From positions 1 through 44,207 of the forward strand of contig JAKBTL010000027.1 in the NCBI GenBank assembly GCA_021844425.1: DNA of 44,207 nucleotides, in the 5' to 3' direction. This DNA is from Actinomycetes bacterium. GTDB lineage: Bacteria; Actinomycetota; Acidimicrobiia; Acidimicrobiales; RAAP-2. Below are positions 16,114 to 24,575 of the stretch, piece after piece (position 1 is the stretch's first letter; each line of letters begins with the position of its first letter). A model generated the notes under the pieces. It was not told where the DNA came from and made no database searches. It was given only the letters and a program-made list of their open reading frames with translations. The position numbers and the translations under genes are program-made.

Positions 16114-16901
16114 CCACCGCGGCCGATCGGCCGGTAGCTCTCAAGGTCGAAGATCTCTCCGTGGCGTACGGAGCGGTCCGAGCCGTGCGCGGTGTGTCGC
16201 TCGAGCTCCGACAAGCCGAGTGCCTGGGCGTAGTGGGAGCGAACGGAGCGGGGAAGACGAGCCTGCTCGCTGGAATTTGCGGGCTCGTTCGTCCCGCCGG
16301 CGGGAGGGTCTCGCTCGACAACGTGGCGATCGGGGGACTGAAGGTCGAAGAGACCGTTCGGCGAGGTCTCGTGCTGGTCCCCGAGCGTCGACAGCTCTTT
16401 GCCTCGATGTCGGTCCGCGACAACTTGCTTCTCGGAAGCTACGTGCTCGGCCGGGAGCGAAAGGTGCCAGAGCAGCTAGAGCGGGTCGAGGAGCTGTTCC
16501 CGACGCTGGCACAGCGACGGGAGCAACGCGCTGGCACGCTCTCAGGCGGAGAGCAGCAGATGCTTGCGATCGCTCGGGGGCTCATGAGCTCGCCGCGGGT
16601 GCTGATGGTCGACGAGCCATCCCTCGGTCTTGCCCCCGTCGTCGTCGACGCGGTGGTCGACGCGCTGCGCGAGCTGCGCCGACAAGGCATGACTCTGCTG
16701 ATCGTCGAGCAGAACGTGCGCCTCGCCATGGCGCTTGCCGACCGTCTTCTCGTGATGGAGCAGGGCGCCGTCGTGCGCCAGACGGGCGCAGATGCCGTGG
16801 TGGACGAAGAGGCGCTGGTCGCCGCCTATCTCGGCGGGCCGACGGATCGAAAGGCGGACCGGCAGGCGGGCGATCAAGAGGAGGTGAGCAGGTTCGTGTG
16901 A
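16110..16901 (+). CDS. livF: Branched-chain-amino-acid-type ABC transporter ATPase (LivF family)
   Basis: 263 residues. Walker A GANGAGKTS, signature LSGGEQQMLAIARGL, Walker B VLMVDEPSLGLAP, H-loop position occupied by EQNV (glutamine in place of histidine, normal for LivF). The VPERRQLFASMSVRDNLLLG segment is diagnostic of LivF. It should energise transport as the partner of the LivG half of the preceding protein. GTG start overlaps the previous stop (GTGA). The final 20 residues (KADRQAGDQEEVSRFV) are unconserved. Confidence 0.92.
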   Translation: MTTAADRPVALKVEDLSVAYGAVRAVRGVSLELRQAECLGVVGANGAGKTSLLAGICGLVRPAGGRVSLDNVAIGGLKVEETVRRGLVLVPERRQLFASMSVRDNLLLGSYVLGRERKVPEQLERVEELFPTLAQRREQRAGTLSGGEQQMLAIARGLMSSPRVLMVDEPSLGLAPVVVDAVVDALRELRRQGMTLLIVEQNVRLAMALADRLLVMEQGAVVRQTGADAVVDEEALVAAYLGGPTDRKADRQAGDQEEVSRFV

Positions 16902-16960
16902 CCAAGGCGTGCCAGATCGGATCGACGGCGCCGAAGAAGACAAACAGGGAGGGTACATGA
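16898..16960 (+). other. Possible 20-codon bridging micro-ORF between livF and the binding-protein gene
   Basis: GTG 16898 overlaps the livF stop (GTGA); 20 codons later TGA 16958-16960 overlaps ATG 16957 of the next gene (ATGA). The peptide is MTKACQIGSTAPKKTNREGT. Its last codons contain the next gene's ribosome site (AGGGAGGG). It exactly fills the gap and would keep ribosomes on the message up to the next start. Confidence 0.25.
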
Positions 16961-18180
16961 GCAAAGGCAAAGTAAGGGCATCGCTGGCGGTCGCAACGGC
17001 GTTCGCGACGGCAGCGCTGACGACGGTGGCTCTAGGCGCTGGCGCGGCAGATGCGAGCGGGAAATCCTCGTCCAAGGGACCGATCGTCATCGGGGTGCCG
17101 GTGGCCCTATCCGGCGCCGAGGCGCCGATCGGGCAGGCGGACGAGAAGGCAGCTGTCGACTACGCCAAGCAGATCAATGCGCACGGTGGAATCCACGGGC
17201 GGAAGATCGAGCTGAAGATCATGGACACGAAGACCAGCCCGACAACCGGTCTGCTCGACGCCCGTCAGATGATCAGCCAAGACCACGCGGTGGCGCTGCT
17301 CGGGATCAGCACCACGACACTGGGTGAAGCGCTGCTGCCTCTCGTCAAGCAGGACAAGATACCGACGCTAGCAGACATCGGCGGGGGGACATTCAACCAT
17401 CCGGTGGCCCCCTACTTTTTCAAGATACCCGAATCGGCTACAAGCGTCGCGGAGATCATGCTTGACTACATGAAAGAGCACGGCATTAGGAAGATCGCCT
17501 GGCTGGGCGTCGACTCGGCGTTTGGTCAAGCAGGTCTTCCGGTGTTCAAGAAGGTTGCGAAGAGGAACGGTCAGACGCTCCTCGACACCCTCATGTACCC
17601 GGCGACATCGACGAACTTGACGTCGTACTTGGAGCGCGTAAAAGACCTTCCCGGAGAGCAAGCGCTCCTCGTCTACGGGATTCCGCCGGGTGCGTTCATC
17701 ATCCAAGGCGAGCTGGCGGCAGCCGGGATCAAGGTGCCGGTGTTCCAAGGGAACGGCGTTGCGCTCTCGACATTTCCGAAGGCCGTCGGGGCGGCGGCCA
17801 ACGGGGCGATCGTCGTCGGGGGGAACCTGAGCGTGTACCAGGATCTGCCACGACGTGACCCCCAGGTCCGAGTGATCAAGTCCTTCGTGAAGCTCTATGG
17901 GAGCGAGAACAGGTTCGGCGGAGATATGTACGACTGCATGATGCTGCTGGTGAGAGCGATGAGAGCAGTGGGGACCAGCGGCCCGGCGATCGAGCGTTAT
18001 CTGCAGACGAAGGTCGTGCGGGTGCCGGGCGTGACGGGAGTCTTCAGCTTCAGCTCGAAGGTCCACGGAGGAGTCCTGTCGTCCTCGCTATCGGTGATGA
18101 AGGTCGAGGGTGGCAAATTCAAGCTGGTGGAGACCGGGGCGAAGGTGCTCAGCGCCGCGCGGCATGGCGCAGGCAGCTGA
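16957..18180 (+). CDS. livK: ABC transporter substrate-binding protein (LivK family, type 1 periplasmic-binding fold)
   Basis: 407 residues. An N-terminal export signal is clear: MSKGKVRAS, a hydrophobic Ala/Thr/Val stretch (about 9-34) and an ADASGKSSS transition. It lacks an obvious lipobox cysteine. The mature part starts PIVIGVPVALSGAEAPIGQ and has NAHGGIHGRKIELKIMDTKTSP and GDMYDCMMLLVRAM, typical of PF13458. It captures the imported ligand outside the membrane for LivHMGF. ATG chosen for AGGGAGGG 6 bases upstream. Last gene of the transporter operon, followed by a strong hairpin. Ligand not predictable. Confidence 0.9.
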   Translation: MSKGKVRASLAVATAFATAALTTVALGAGAADASGKSSSKGPIVIGVPVALSGAEAPIGQADEKAAVDYAKQINAHGGIHGRKIELKIMDTKTSPTTGLLDARQMISQDHAVALLGISTTTLGEALLPLVKQDKIPTLADIGGGTFNHPVAPYFFKIPESATSVAEIMLDYMKEHGIRKIAWLGVDSAFGQAGLPVFKKVAKRNGQTLLDTLMYPATSTNLTSYLERVKDLPGEQALLVYGIPPGAFIIQGELAAAGIKVPVFQGNGVALSTFPKAVGAAANGAIVVGGNLSVYQDLPRRDPQVRVIKSFVKLYGSENRFGGDMYDCMMLLVRAMRAVGTSGPAIERYLQTKVVRVPGVTGVFSFSSKVHGGVLSSSLSVMKVEGGKFKLVETGAKVLSAARHGAGS

Positions 18181-18198
18181 GCGTGAGTGAGGGCAACC

Positions 18199-18235
18199 GG
18201 GGGCGGCGGGGCCGCGACCTCGCCTCGTCGCCCCC
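18199..18235. terminator. Strong bidirectional hairpin terminator between convergent genes
   Basis: The left arm 18199-18212 and right arm 18222-18235 form a 14-bp GC-rich stem (two G-U pairs) with a 9-base loop. It lies 19 bp after the livK stop and 31 bp before the stop of the convergent oxidase. There is no T-run, as is common for terminators in GC-rich bacteria. Confidence 0.75.
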
Positions 18236-18265
18236 TGCCGGGTGCTCGCCGGTTCGTCGGTTCAC

Positions 18266-19783
18266 TTAGGACAGATCGACCGCTCCGAGAATTCTTCGGG
18301 GGTCGAAGAGCGCCTTGAGTGCAGCCTGGGCATCTCGGATCTCAGGACTGAAGCGCCGGAAAGCCGATTCGTTCTCTGGGCCCAGACCGTGCTCCGCGCT
18401 GAAGGTACCGTCTGCAGCCGCGATGAGATCGTACATCGCGTCACGCAGGCGATCTCGCTCGTCAGTGCGACGTGCGGTAGGCAGATCACGGGGCCAGATG
18501 GAGATGGAATGGAGCCCCCCGTCGCCGACGTGCCCGAAGTCGGCATAACGGGCATGCGGCGCTCTGTCGGCTACCAGCGCGATGATCTGGTCACGCGTCT
18601 CGAACAGCTGGGAGCGCGGTACCGAAAGGTCGAACGCCACCATGGGCCCCTCCTGGTGAAGAGCGTTGATCGCTGCGTGGCGAAGAGCCCAGAGTGTGGC
18701 AGGGCGCCCGAACCATGCGTCGGTCACCCAGCCCAGGGCTGAGCCCTGGGCGACGAGGGTCGTCAGCTCGTCTTCGAGGGTCTGGCGACGGTCGTTCGCG
18801 GAGCCGGAGGTGTCGAGCTCTACGAGGACGAGGAAGGGAGGGAGGTCCGAGGCACGCGAGGGTTCGAAGGGCCACCGCATGCCAGGAGGGCGGTACCTGG
18901 CGATGGCCTCGAGAGTCGGCCGTGACAGCATCTCGTACGCGCTGAGGTGCTCCACCGCTCTTGCTTCTAGCAGGGTCAGGAGGTGCAGCACGTCGTCGCC
19001 GTGGTTCACGGCGACCAGAGCCGTAGCAACCTGCTGCGGCAAGGGATCCACGCTGAGCACCGCCGCCGTGACGATACCGAGCGTGCCGCTGCTGCCGATG
19101 AAGAGGTGCTTCAGGTCCGGACCGCGGTTGTCCTTGCGGAGGCGCCGAAGCAAGGGCAGCACCGTGGCGTGCGCGTCCGGCAGCACCACTTCCAGTCCGA
19201 GCACATGGCGCCGAACGTCACCATGACGGATGAGGCGGGCCCCCCCGGTGTTCGCGGCGACCATCCCTCCCACCGATGGATTGGCTCCGAGGTCGATCGG
19301 CAGGGTAAGGCCGCTGCGCGCCAATGCTTCGTTCAGGCTGTCGAGATCGACGCCGGCGCTGGCCGTCACCGTCCTGTTCAGAACGTCGATCTCGATCGTC
19401 GAGCGGAGGAGCTCCATCGAGACAACGCCCTGATGACGGCCGGCTCGCGGGACTCCGGCGAGGACCGGCCCGGTATTGGCGCCTTGGACGACGAGCTCGG
19501 CGCGCTCGGCGTATGCCCAACGGACGGTCGCGCGCACTTCGTCGAGGTCCTTGGGACGGGCTACCCAGCAGGCCGGAGAGCGGCGACCCAGCACGTCCGT
19601 TTCGTACCGGGTCAGATCGTCGCGGCCCGAGATGAGCACCTGTCCTGGACCGAGGAGCTCGTCGAGACGGCTCAAGCCTTCCGGCGACGGAGGGGGGCGA
19701 GGTACATCCGGCTCGCTCGAAGCCGGAGAGGCGGCAGCCACAAGCCTATGGTATCCGCAGAGGCGTGCGGTCGACTGCTGCAT
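18266..19783 (-). CDS. FAD-linked oxidase/dehydrogenase, GlcD-like (2-hydroxyacid type)
   Basis: 505 residues. The N-terminal FAD-binding PCMH domain (about 50-240) shows RPKDLDEVRATVRWA, VVQGANTGPVLAG, DLGANPSVGGMVAANTGGARL and FIGSSGTLGIVTAAVLSV. The C-terminal FAD-oxidase domain (PF02913) has GHVGDGGLH near residue 432 and AEHGLG near 477. Relatives oxidise D-lactate, glycolate or D-2-hydroxyglutarate. The long first 30 residues look unconserved, so an in-frame GTG about 12 codons in is an alternative start. It faces livK and is divergent from the PaaX-like gene with 62 bp between starts, so the two may share control. No Fe-S (GlcF-like) partner is present. Confidence 0.85.
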   Translation of the reverse strand: MQQSTARLCGYHRLVAAASPASSEPDVPRPPPSPEGLSRLDELLGPGQVLISGRDDLTRYETDVLGRRSPACWVARPKDLDEVRATVRWAYAERAELVVQGANTGPVLAGVPRAGRHQGVVSMELLRSTIEIDVLNRTVTASAGVDLDSLNEALARSGLTLPIDLGANPSVGGMVAANTGGARLIRHGDVRRHVLGLEVVLPDAHATVLPLLRRLRKDNRGPDLKHLFIGSSGTLGIVTAAVLSVDPLPQQVATALVAVNHGDDVLHLLTLLEARAVEHLSAYEMLSRPTLEAIARYRPPGMRWPFEPSRASDLPPFLVLVELDTSGSANDRRQTLEDELTTLVAQGSALGWVTDAWFGRPATLWALRHAAINALHQEGPMVAFDLSVPRSQLFETRDQIIALVADRAPHARYADFGHVGDGGLHSISIWPRDLPTARRTDERDRLRDAMYDLIAAADGTFSAEHGLGPENESAFRRFSPEIRDAQAALKALFDPRRILGAVDLS

Positions 19784-19845
19784 TGTCCGTCGGGTGCGAT
19801 GTTGGACGGGGTCTGGTGCCAGAGTTGGGAAAGGAGCTGGCGAGA

Positions 19846-20667
19846 GTGGTCGCGCAGCAGCCGAAGTCGATGGTTCTCAACATTTACGGCGCATACGGTC
19901 GGCGCCTCGGCGGCTGGATCTCCGTCGCGGGGCTCGTGGCGCTCCTCGGCGATCTCGGCGTCGACGAGCGGGCCGCCCGTTCGGCGGTGTCCCGAATGAA
20001 GCGACGCGACCTACTCGTACCGGAGCGACGGTACGGCCGGATCGGATATGCGCTCACGGACTACGCGAAAGAGGTCCTCGAGGAGGGGGACCAGCGGATC
20101 CTCGCCAGGCGACCACCCGCCAAGCTGGAAGACGGATGGGTCGTCGCGGTCTTCTCGGTCCCGGAGTCCAAACGCGGCGAACGCCATCTCTTGAGATCCC
20201 GGCTCGCCTGGCAAGGTTTTGGCAATGTCTCCCCCGGAGTGTGGATCGCGCCTTGGCGTCTGGCCGAGGGAGCGAGACGCCTCGTCGTGCGGCTCGGCAT
20301 GGACGGCTACGTCGACTTGTTCCGCGCCGACCACGAGGGGTTCGAGGCGACGGCAGCACGTGTCACTCGCTGGTGGAACCTCGATCGATTGGGCGTCGAG
20401 TACGCCCAGTTCGCGAAGGAGCACTCGGCCACTGCGGCGCGCTGGCGCCGGAGCGGCGGCGACGGGAGGGCCGCCTTCGTCGACTACCTGGAGGTGGTGT
20501 CGGCCTGGCAGCGCTTTCCCTACCTCGATCCAGGCCTGCCTTCCGAGCTCCTCCCCCCCGCCTGGGAGGGACAGAGGGCGGCTGAGATCTTCTTCGACCT
20601 CGTCGACCTGCTCTCCGGCCTGGGCGAGCAGTACGTCTCCAGCGTGCTGAGCCGCTATTCGCCCTGA
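19846..20667 (+). CDS. PaaX-family transcriptional regulator
   Basis: 273 residues. The N-terminal PaaX winged-helix domain is clear: PKSMVLNIYGAYGRRLGGWISVAGLVALLGDLGVDERAARSAVSRMKRRDLL pattern (about residues 6-65), followed by the central PaaX region with LEDGWVVAVFSVPESKRGERHLLRSRLAWQGFG and a C-terminal domain with AWQRFPYLDPGLPSELLPPAWEGQRA. PaaX proteins repress aromatic-acid operons and release DNA on binding an aryl-CoA ester. GTG 19846 is chosen because AAAGGAG lies 9 bases upstream; GTG 19816 is in frame. It is the only regulator in the window and sits between the CoA ligase/transporter operon and the CoA-thioester enzymes. I propose it may act on the GTTGATCA sites at 11516 and 29446; untested. 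Confidence 0.88.
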   Translation: MVAQQPKSMVLNIYGAYGRRLGGWISVAGLVALLGDLGVDERAARSAVSRMKRRDLLVPERRYGRIGYALTDYAKEVLEEGDQRILARRPPAKLEDGWVVAVFSVPESKRGERHLLRSRLAWQGFGNVSPGVWIAPWRLAEGARRLVVRLGMDGYVDLFRADHEGFEATAARVTRWWNLDRLGVEYAQFAKEHSATAARWRRSGGDGRAAFVDYLEVVSAWQRFPYLDPGLPSELLPPAWEGQRAAEIFFDLVDLLSGLGEQYVSSVLSRYSP

Positions 20668-20698
20668 GGCGCGTCCTGTCGGCCGATGTGGCATATTG

Positions 20699-20724
20699 GT
20701 GACGGTCGTCACGAGAGCTTGACA
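20699..20724 (+). promoter_or_regulatory. Dyad and possible -35 box upstream of the molybdenum hydroxylase operon
   Basis: A perfect 6-2-6 palindrome GTGACGGTCGTCAC (20699-20712) is followed by TTGACA (20719-20724). No convincing -10 box is found 16-18 bases later, so the promoter call is weak, but the dyad is a candidate regulator site. The gap after the PaaX-like gene is 116 bases. Confidence 0.4.
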
Positions 20725-20783
20725 TCCGACCGTACCGGTGGCAGGCTTCGAGGTCGAAGCGACCAGGACAGGAGCGTGGGGGT

Positions 20784-23114
20784 ATGCCAGCGGTTCGGGC
20801 GAGTGAACTGCAGGTGGTCGGGCGCCGGATCCCGAAGCTCGACGCACCCGAGAAGGTGACCGGTCAGATCGCCTACGCGGACGACCTGCGCATGTCGGGC
20901 CTGCTCGAAGGGGCCATTCTGCGCAGTCCGCATCCTCACGCGCGGATCCTGTCGATTGACGTCGCAGCTGCCGAACGCCTCCCGGGCGTGCGCGCGGTGA
21001 TCCATGCTGGCAACGTGCAACAGGGTCGTTTCGGGTACGGGAACGACAATGCTCCGCTGAAGGGCGACAAGGTCCGCTTCATCGGGGACGAAGTGGCGGC
21101 GGTCGCTGCGGTCGACGAAGAAGTCGCGAAGAGAGCAATCGAGCTGATCCACGTCGAGTACGAGGTGCTCCCAGCTGTCTTCGATCCGTACGAAGCCCTG
21201 GAAGACTCGTCGCCGTCCATTCACGACGAGCTCCCAGACGTCAGCGGCAACGTCTCCATGCGCTGGGACTTCGACCACGGGGACGTCGATGCCGCTGCCG
21301 ATCGCGCTGCGGTCATCGTGGAGGGCCGCTACTCCGCGCCTCAGGCTGCCCCGGCCCCCATCGAGACGCATGTGGTGATCGCTTCGTTCACCCCTTCCGG
21401 GCACTTGACGGTCTGGAGCCCGGTCCACATGGTGTTCATGTACCGTAAAGCGCTCGCCGACGTTCTCGGGCTCGACTGGAGGAAGATCACCGTCATTCAG
21501 CCTCCGGTAGGCGGGAGCTTCGGTGGGAAGATCGACATCGACACCCACGACTTCATTGCCGTCATGTTGGCGAAGCAAGCGAGACGGCCGGTACGCCTGG
21601 CGATGAGCAGGGAGGAGGAGTTCGTCGGGACGCGCACTCGTCAGCCGATCCACTTCAGGCTGCGGACCGGGGCTGATGCCGAGGGGAACCTGCTCTTCCG
21701 CGACGCGGAGGTCGTGTCCGACAACGGTGCGTACAACGCCTGGGGGTCGCACGCGATGCTCGTCGCGATGAACACCATCACCTCGATGTACCGGGTGCCG
21801 AACAGCCGCATTCGCTGTGCAGTCGTGTACACGAACAAGAATTACGGCGGGTCGGTGCGGGGTTTCGGCAATCCCCAGGCGACCTTCGCCGTCGAGCAGC
21901 AGATGGAGGAGCTCGCCGATGCGCTCGGCATGGACCCAATGGACCTCAGACTGCGCAATGCCAACCAGTCCGGAGACGTGACGCCTCAGGGCATGGAGAT
22001 CACGTCCTGTGGTCTGAGCCAGTGCTTGGACATCGTGCGCGAGCAGTCAGGATGGGACAGGCGCCGGGGGAAGATGCGCGACCGCCACCGGGGCCTCGGA
22101 GCGGCAGCGTACATCCACGTCGGCGGAGGCGCGCGCATCTACGGGTCTGACGGGTGCGGCGCCATCGTCAAGGTGGACGAATCTGGCCAGGTCACTCTGA
22201 TCTCGGGCTCCTCGGAGCTGGGACAGGGCTCGGAGACCGCGCTCGCCATGATCGTGGCCGAGGAGATGGGCGTGCCGATCGAAGCGGTTCACGTGGTGAA
22301 CTCGAACACGGACATCAAGCCCTGGGATGTCGGCGTGCATGCCAGCCGTACGACGTTCGTTGCCGGCAATGCAGCCCGAATGGCCGCAGCAGCGGCTCGC
22401 GACAAGATCCTCGAGACAGCTGCCGAGTTGCTCGACGCGCGCGCCTCGGACCTTCGGATTCGCGAAGGCGTCGTCGAAGTAGCCGAAGAACCCGACCGGC
22501 AGATCGACTTTGGACGGGCCGTCCGACGTCGTCTGCTACGGGAGGAGGGCAGCGTGGTGATGGCGACTGCTTTCTACGACCCGCCGACTCACCATCAGGA
22601 CAAAGAGTACCGTGGCAACATCTCCGCAGCGTACGGATTTGGCGCCCATGTGGCCGAGGTGGAAGTCGATCCGGGCACGGGCATGGTGCGGCTGCTCAAT
22701 CTTTGGACGGCACACGACGTGGGAAGGGCGATCAATCCCATGTCGTGCGAAGGACAGATCGAGGGCGGGGCAGCGATGGGGGTGGGTCTCGCGTTGTCGG
22801 AGGAGCTCGTGATGTTCGACGGCCTGATCGCTGCGCCGAACCTCCATGACTATGGCCTGCCTACTGCCGTGGACGTCCCGCGTACCGTGGTGAACCTCGT
22901 CGAGACCGTCGACCCTCTCGGACCGTTCGGAGCGAAAGGCGTCGGCGAAGGAGGGATCATCCCGCCGCCCGCTGCGATCGCCAATGCGATCGCAGATGCG
23001 ACCGGCATCCGCCCGCGCGAGTACCCGATGCGACCCTGGAAGGTGAAGCACTGGATCGACTCGGAGGAACGTTCACACGTGGTCGCCGGAAAGGACTCGT
23101 CTGGGCATGGCTGA
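20784..23114 (+). CDS. Molybdenum hydroxylase large subunit (xanthine dehydrogenase / 4-hydroxybenzoyl-CoA reductase alpha family)
   Basis: 776 residues. An N-terminal aldehyde-oxidase/xanthine-dehydrogenase hammerhead domain (about 20-125) is followed by the molybdopterin-binding domains (about 140-745). Visible cofactor motifs are VGGSFGGK (242-249), VRGFGNPQATFAVE, GSSELGQGSETALAMIVAEEMG and GAKGVGEGG, whose Glu722 is the catalytic glutamate of the family. It hydroxylates or reduces a heterocyclic or aryl-CoA substrate at the Mo centre. A ribosome site GGAGCG precedes the ATG. It overlaps the FAD subunit by 8 bases. Similarity to HcrA is suggested by order and size, but no 4Fe-4S insert is present in the FAD subunit, so hydroxylation is more likely than benzoyl-type reduction. 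Confidence 0.9.
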   Translation: MPAVRASELQVVGRRIPKLDAPEKVTGQIAYADDLRMSGLLEGAILRSPHPHARILSIDVAAAERLPGVRAVIHAGNVQQGRFGYGNDNAPLKGDKVRFIGDEVAAVAAVDEEVAKRAIELIHVEYEVLPAVFDPYEALEDSSPSIHDELPDVSGNVSMRWDFDHGDVDAAADRAAVIVEGRYSAPQAAPAPIETHVVIASFTPSGHLTVWSPVHMVFMYRKALADVLGLDWRKITVIQPPVGGSFGGKIDIDTHDFIAVMLAKQARRPVRLAMSREEEFVGTRTRQPIHFRLRTGADAEGNLLFRDAEVVSDNGAYNAWGSHAMLVAMNTITSMYRVPNSRIRCAVVYTNKNYGGSVRGFGNPQATFAVEQQMEELADALGMDPMDLRLRNANQSGDVTPQGMEITSCGLSQCLDIVREQSGWDRRRGKMRDRHRGLGAAAYIHVGGGARIYGSDGCGAIVKVDESGQVTLISGSSELGQGSETALAMIVAEEMGVPIEAVHVVNSNTDIKPWDVGVHASRTTFVAGNAARMAAAAARDKILETAAELLDARASDLRIREGVVEVAEEPDRQIDFGRAVRRRLLREEGSVVMATAFYDPPTHHQDKEYRGNISAAYGFGAHVAEVEVDPGTGMVRLLNLWTAHDVGRAINPMSCEGQIEGGAAMGVGLALSEELVMFDGLIAAPNLHDYGLPTAVDVPRTVVNLVETVDPLGPFGAKGVGEGGIIPPPAAIANAIADATGIRPREYPMRPWKVKHWIDSEERSHVVAGKDSSGHG

Positions 23115-24021
23115 CGTCTTCATCCCCGGCTCGCTCGAGGAAGCGGTGGGCTTTCTGACCGATCATCCAGCCACAGCGATGCCGATAGCAGGCGGTACGG
23201 ATCTCCTCGTAGATACCCGGACCGGCCGAGCGCGCCCGGACCGGTTGGTCGACCTCAGCGGGCTTCGCGAGATCGGGGGCTTCGAGCTCGACGGGGAGCT
23301 GTTGCGGCTCGGGGCGCTCGCCCGCATCCGGTCCATAGAGCTGGACCCCGAGCTGGGAAGGCGGGCGACTGCCCTCGTCGAAGCTGCGAGGGTGCTGGGT
23401 TCGGTGCAGATTCGGACCATGGCGACCGTTGGGGGCAATCTCTGCCACGGTACGCCTTCGGCGGAGATGCCCCCTGCCCTTCTCGTCCACGAGGCCGTCG
23501 CCGAGATCACCGGGATCGGCGGGCAGTACTCGATCCCGTTGGCCGACTTCTTCGTCGCGCCGGGCCGAACCGTTCTCGCACCCGGAGATCTGCTGACCTC
23601 CGTCCGAGCCCGAGTGCCCTCGTCGAGAGCGGGTTCGTGCTACCTGCGCCAAACGGTCCGCTGGTCGATGGATTTGGCAGGTGTCGGCGTGTCTGCCTCG
23701 GTGCACGTGCAGGGAGGAGCCGTGTCGAATGCCCGCGTCGCGCTCTCCGCCGTCGCACCTGTTCCGATGTTGGTGGCCGGGCTCGAGGACACCGTCGTGG
23801 GCACGGACCTGGCGCCTGAGGTCCTCGCAGAGGCCGGAAGGCAGGCAGCGGAAGCGTGCTCTCCCATCAGCGATGCGAGGGGAACGGCCGACTACCGGCG
23901 CCAAGTCGTGTCCGTGCTCGTTCCGAGAGCGCTGCGCATCGCGTGGCTTCGGGCCACGGGGTCTTGGCCGGAAGGTTCGCCGGCTCCGGTGAACGGCGTG
24001 TGGACAAGGGAGCAGCGATGA
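23107..24021 (+). CDS. Molybdenum hydroxylase FAD-binding subunit
   Basis: 304 residues, PF00941 plus the CO-dehydrogenase flavoprotein C-terminal domain. FAD motifs are PIAGGTDLLVDTR (about 27-39) and MATVGGNLCHGTPSAEMPPALL (about 107-128), the latter being the TIGGNxCxxSPAAD-type motif. It relays electrons between the 2Fe-2S subunit and an acceptor. The cysteine-rich insert that carries a 4Fe-4S cluster in 4-hydroxybenzoyl-CoA reductase beta subunits is not seen. Start overlaps the large-subunit stop; stop overlaps the small subunit as ATGA. Confidence 0.9.
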   Translation: MADVFIPGSLEEAVGFLTDHPATAMPIAGGTDLLVDTRTGRARPDRLVDLSGLREIGGFELDGELLRLGALARIRSIELDPELGRRATALVEAARVLGSVQIRTMATVGGNLCHGTPSAEMPPALLVHEAVAEITGIGGQYSIPLADFFVAPGRTVLAPGDLLTSVRARVPSSRAGSCYLRQTVRWSMDLAGVGVSASVHVQGGAVSNARVALSAVAPVPMLVAGLEDTVVGTDLAPEVLAEAGRQAAEACSPISDARGTADYRRQVVSVLVPRALRIAWLRATGSWPEGSPAPVNGVWTREQR

Positions 24022-24512
24022 GGATGGGGCTCAAGATCAACGGCGACGACTATGCACGTGAGGTGGAACCGGACCTGACGCTGCTCTCGTTCCTGCGAGA
24101 CGTCCTGGGTCTCACCGGGACGAAGTGGGGGTGTCTCACCGGTGACTGCGGGGCATGCACCGTGCTCGTCGAGGGAAAACCCATCGTCTCCTGCCTCCAA
24201 CTGGCGTGCCAGGTCCAGGGGCGGGAGGTCACGACGATCGAGGGCTTGGAGACGTCGGGCGGCCTCGACGAGGTGCAGGCGGCCTTCGTCTCGAACGGCG
24301 CCACCCAGTGCGGGTTCTGCACTCCTGGCATGGTCATGTCGGTCGAGGCGCTGCTTCGCACCAATCCGGCGCCCGACGAAGCCGAGATCAGAGAAGCTCT
24401 GGCTGGAAACCTTTGCCGCTGCACCGGGTACAGCAAGATCGTCGACGCCGTGCTCCAAGCCGCGGCGGAACGGCACTCTTCGACGGGCGGCTCTGCGGCC
24501 GATGTCTCATGA
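24018..24512 (+). CDS. Molybdenum hydroxylase 2Fe-2S subunit
   Basis: 164 residues. The plant-ferredoxin-type cluster is bound by GCLTGDCGACTV (about residues 37-48) plus a fourth cysteine in VSCLQLAC, and the second [2Fe-2S] cluster by CGFC and CRCTGY (about 98-136). This is the standard small subunit of xanthine-oxidase-family enzymes. The order large-FAD-FeS differs from coxMSL order but matches hcr-type variation. Start chosen at ATG 24018, which overlaps the preceding stop (ATGA). The final 15 residues are low-complexity and unconserved. Confidence 0.93.
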   Translation: MRMGLKINGDDYAREVEPDLTLLSFLRDVLGLTGTKWGCLTGDCGACTVLVEGKPIVSCLQLACQVQGREVTTIEGLETSGGLDEVQAAFVSNGATQCGFCTPGMVMSVEALLRTNPAPDEAEIREALAGNLCRCTGYSKIVDAVLQAAAERHSSTGGSAADVS

Positions 24513-24575
24513 GGACCAACGACCAGCCGGCCTTCTATCGCCCGCTCCGACCGTCCTTCATCCGGGAGGTTCCTG

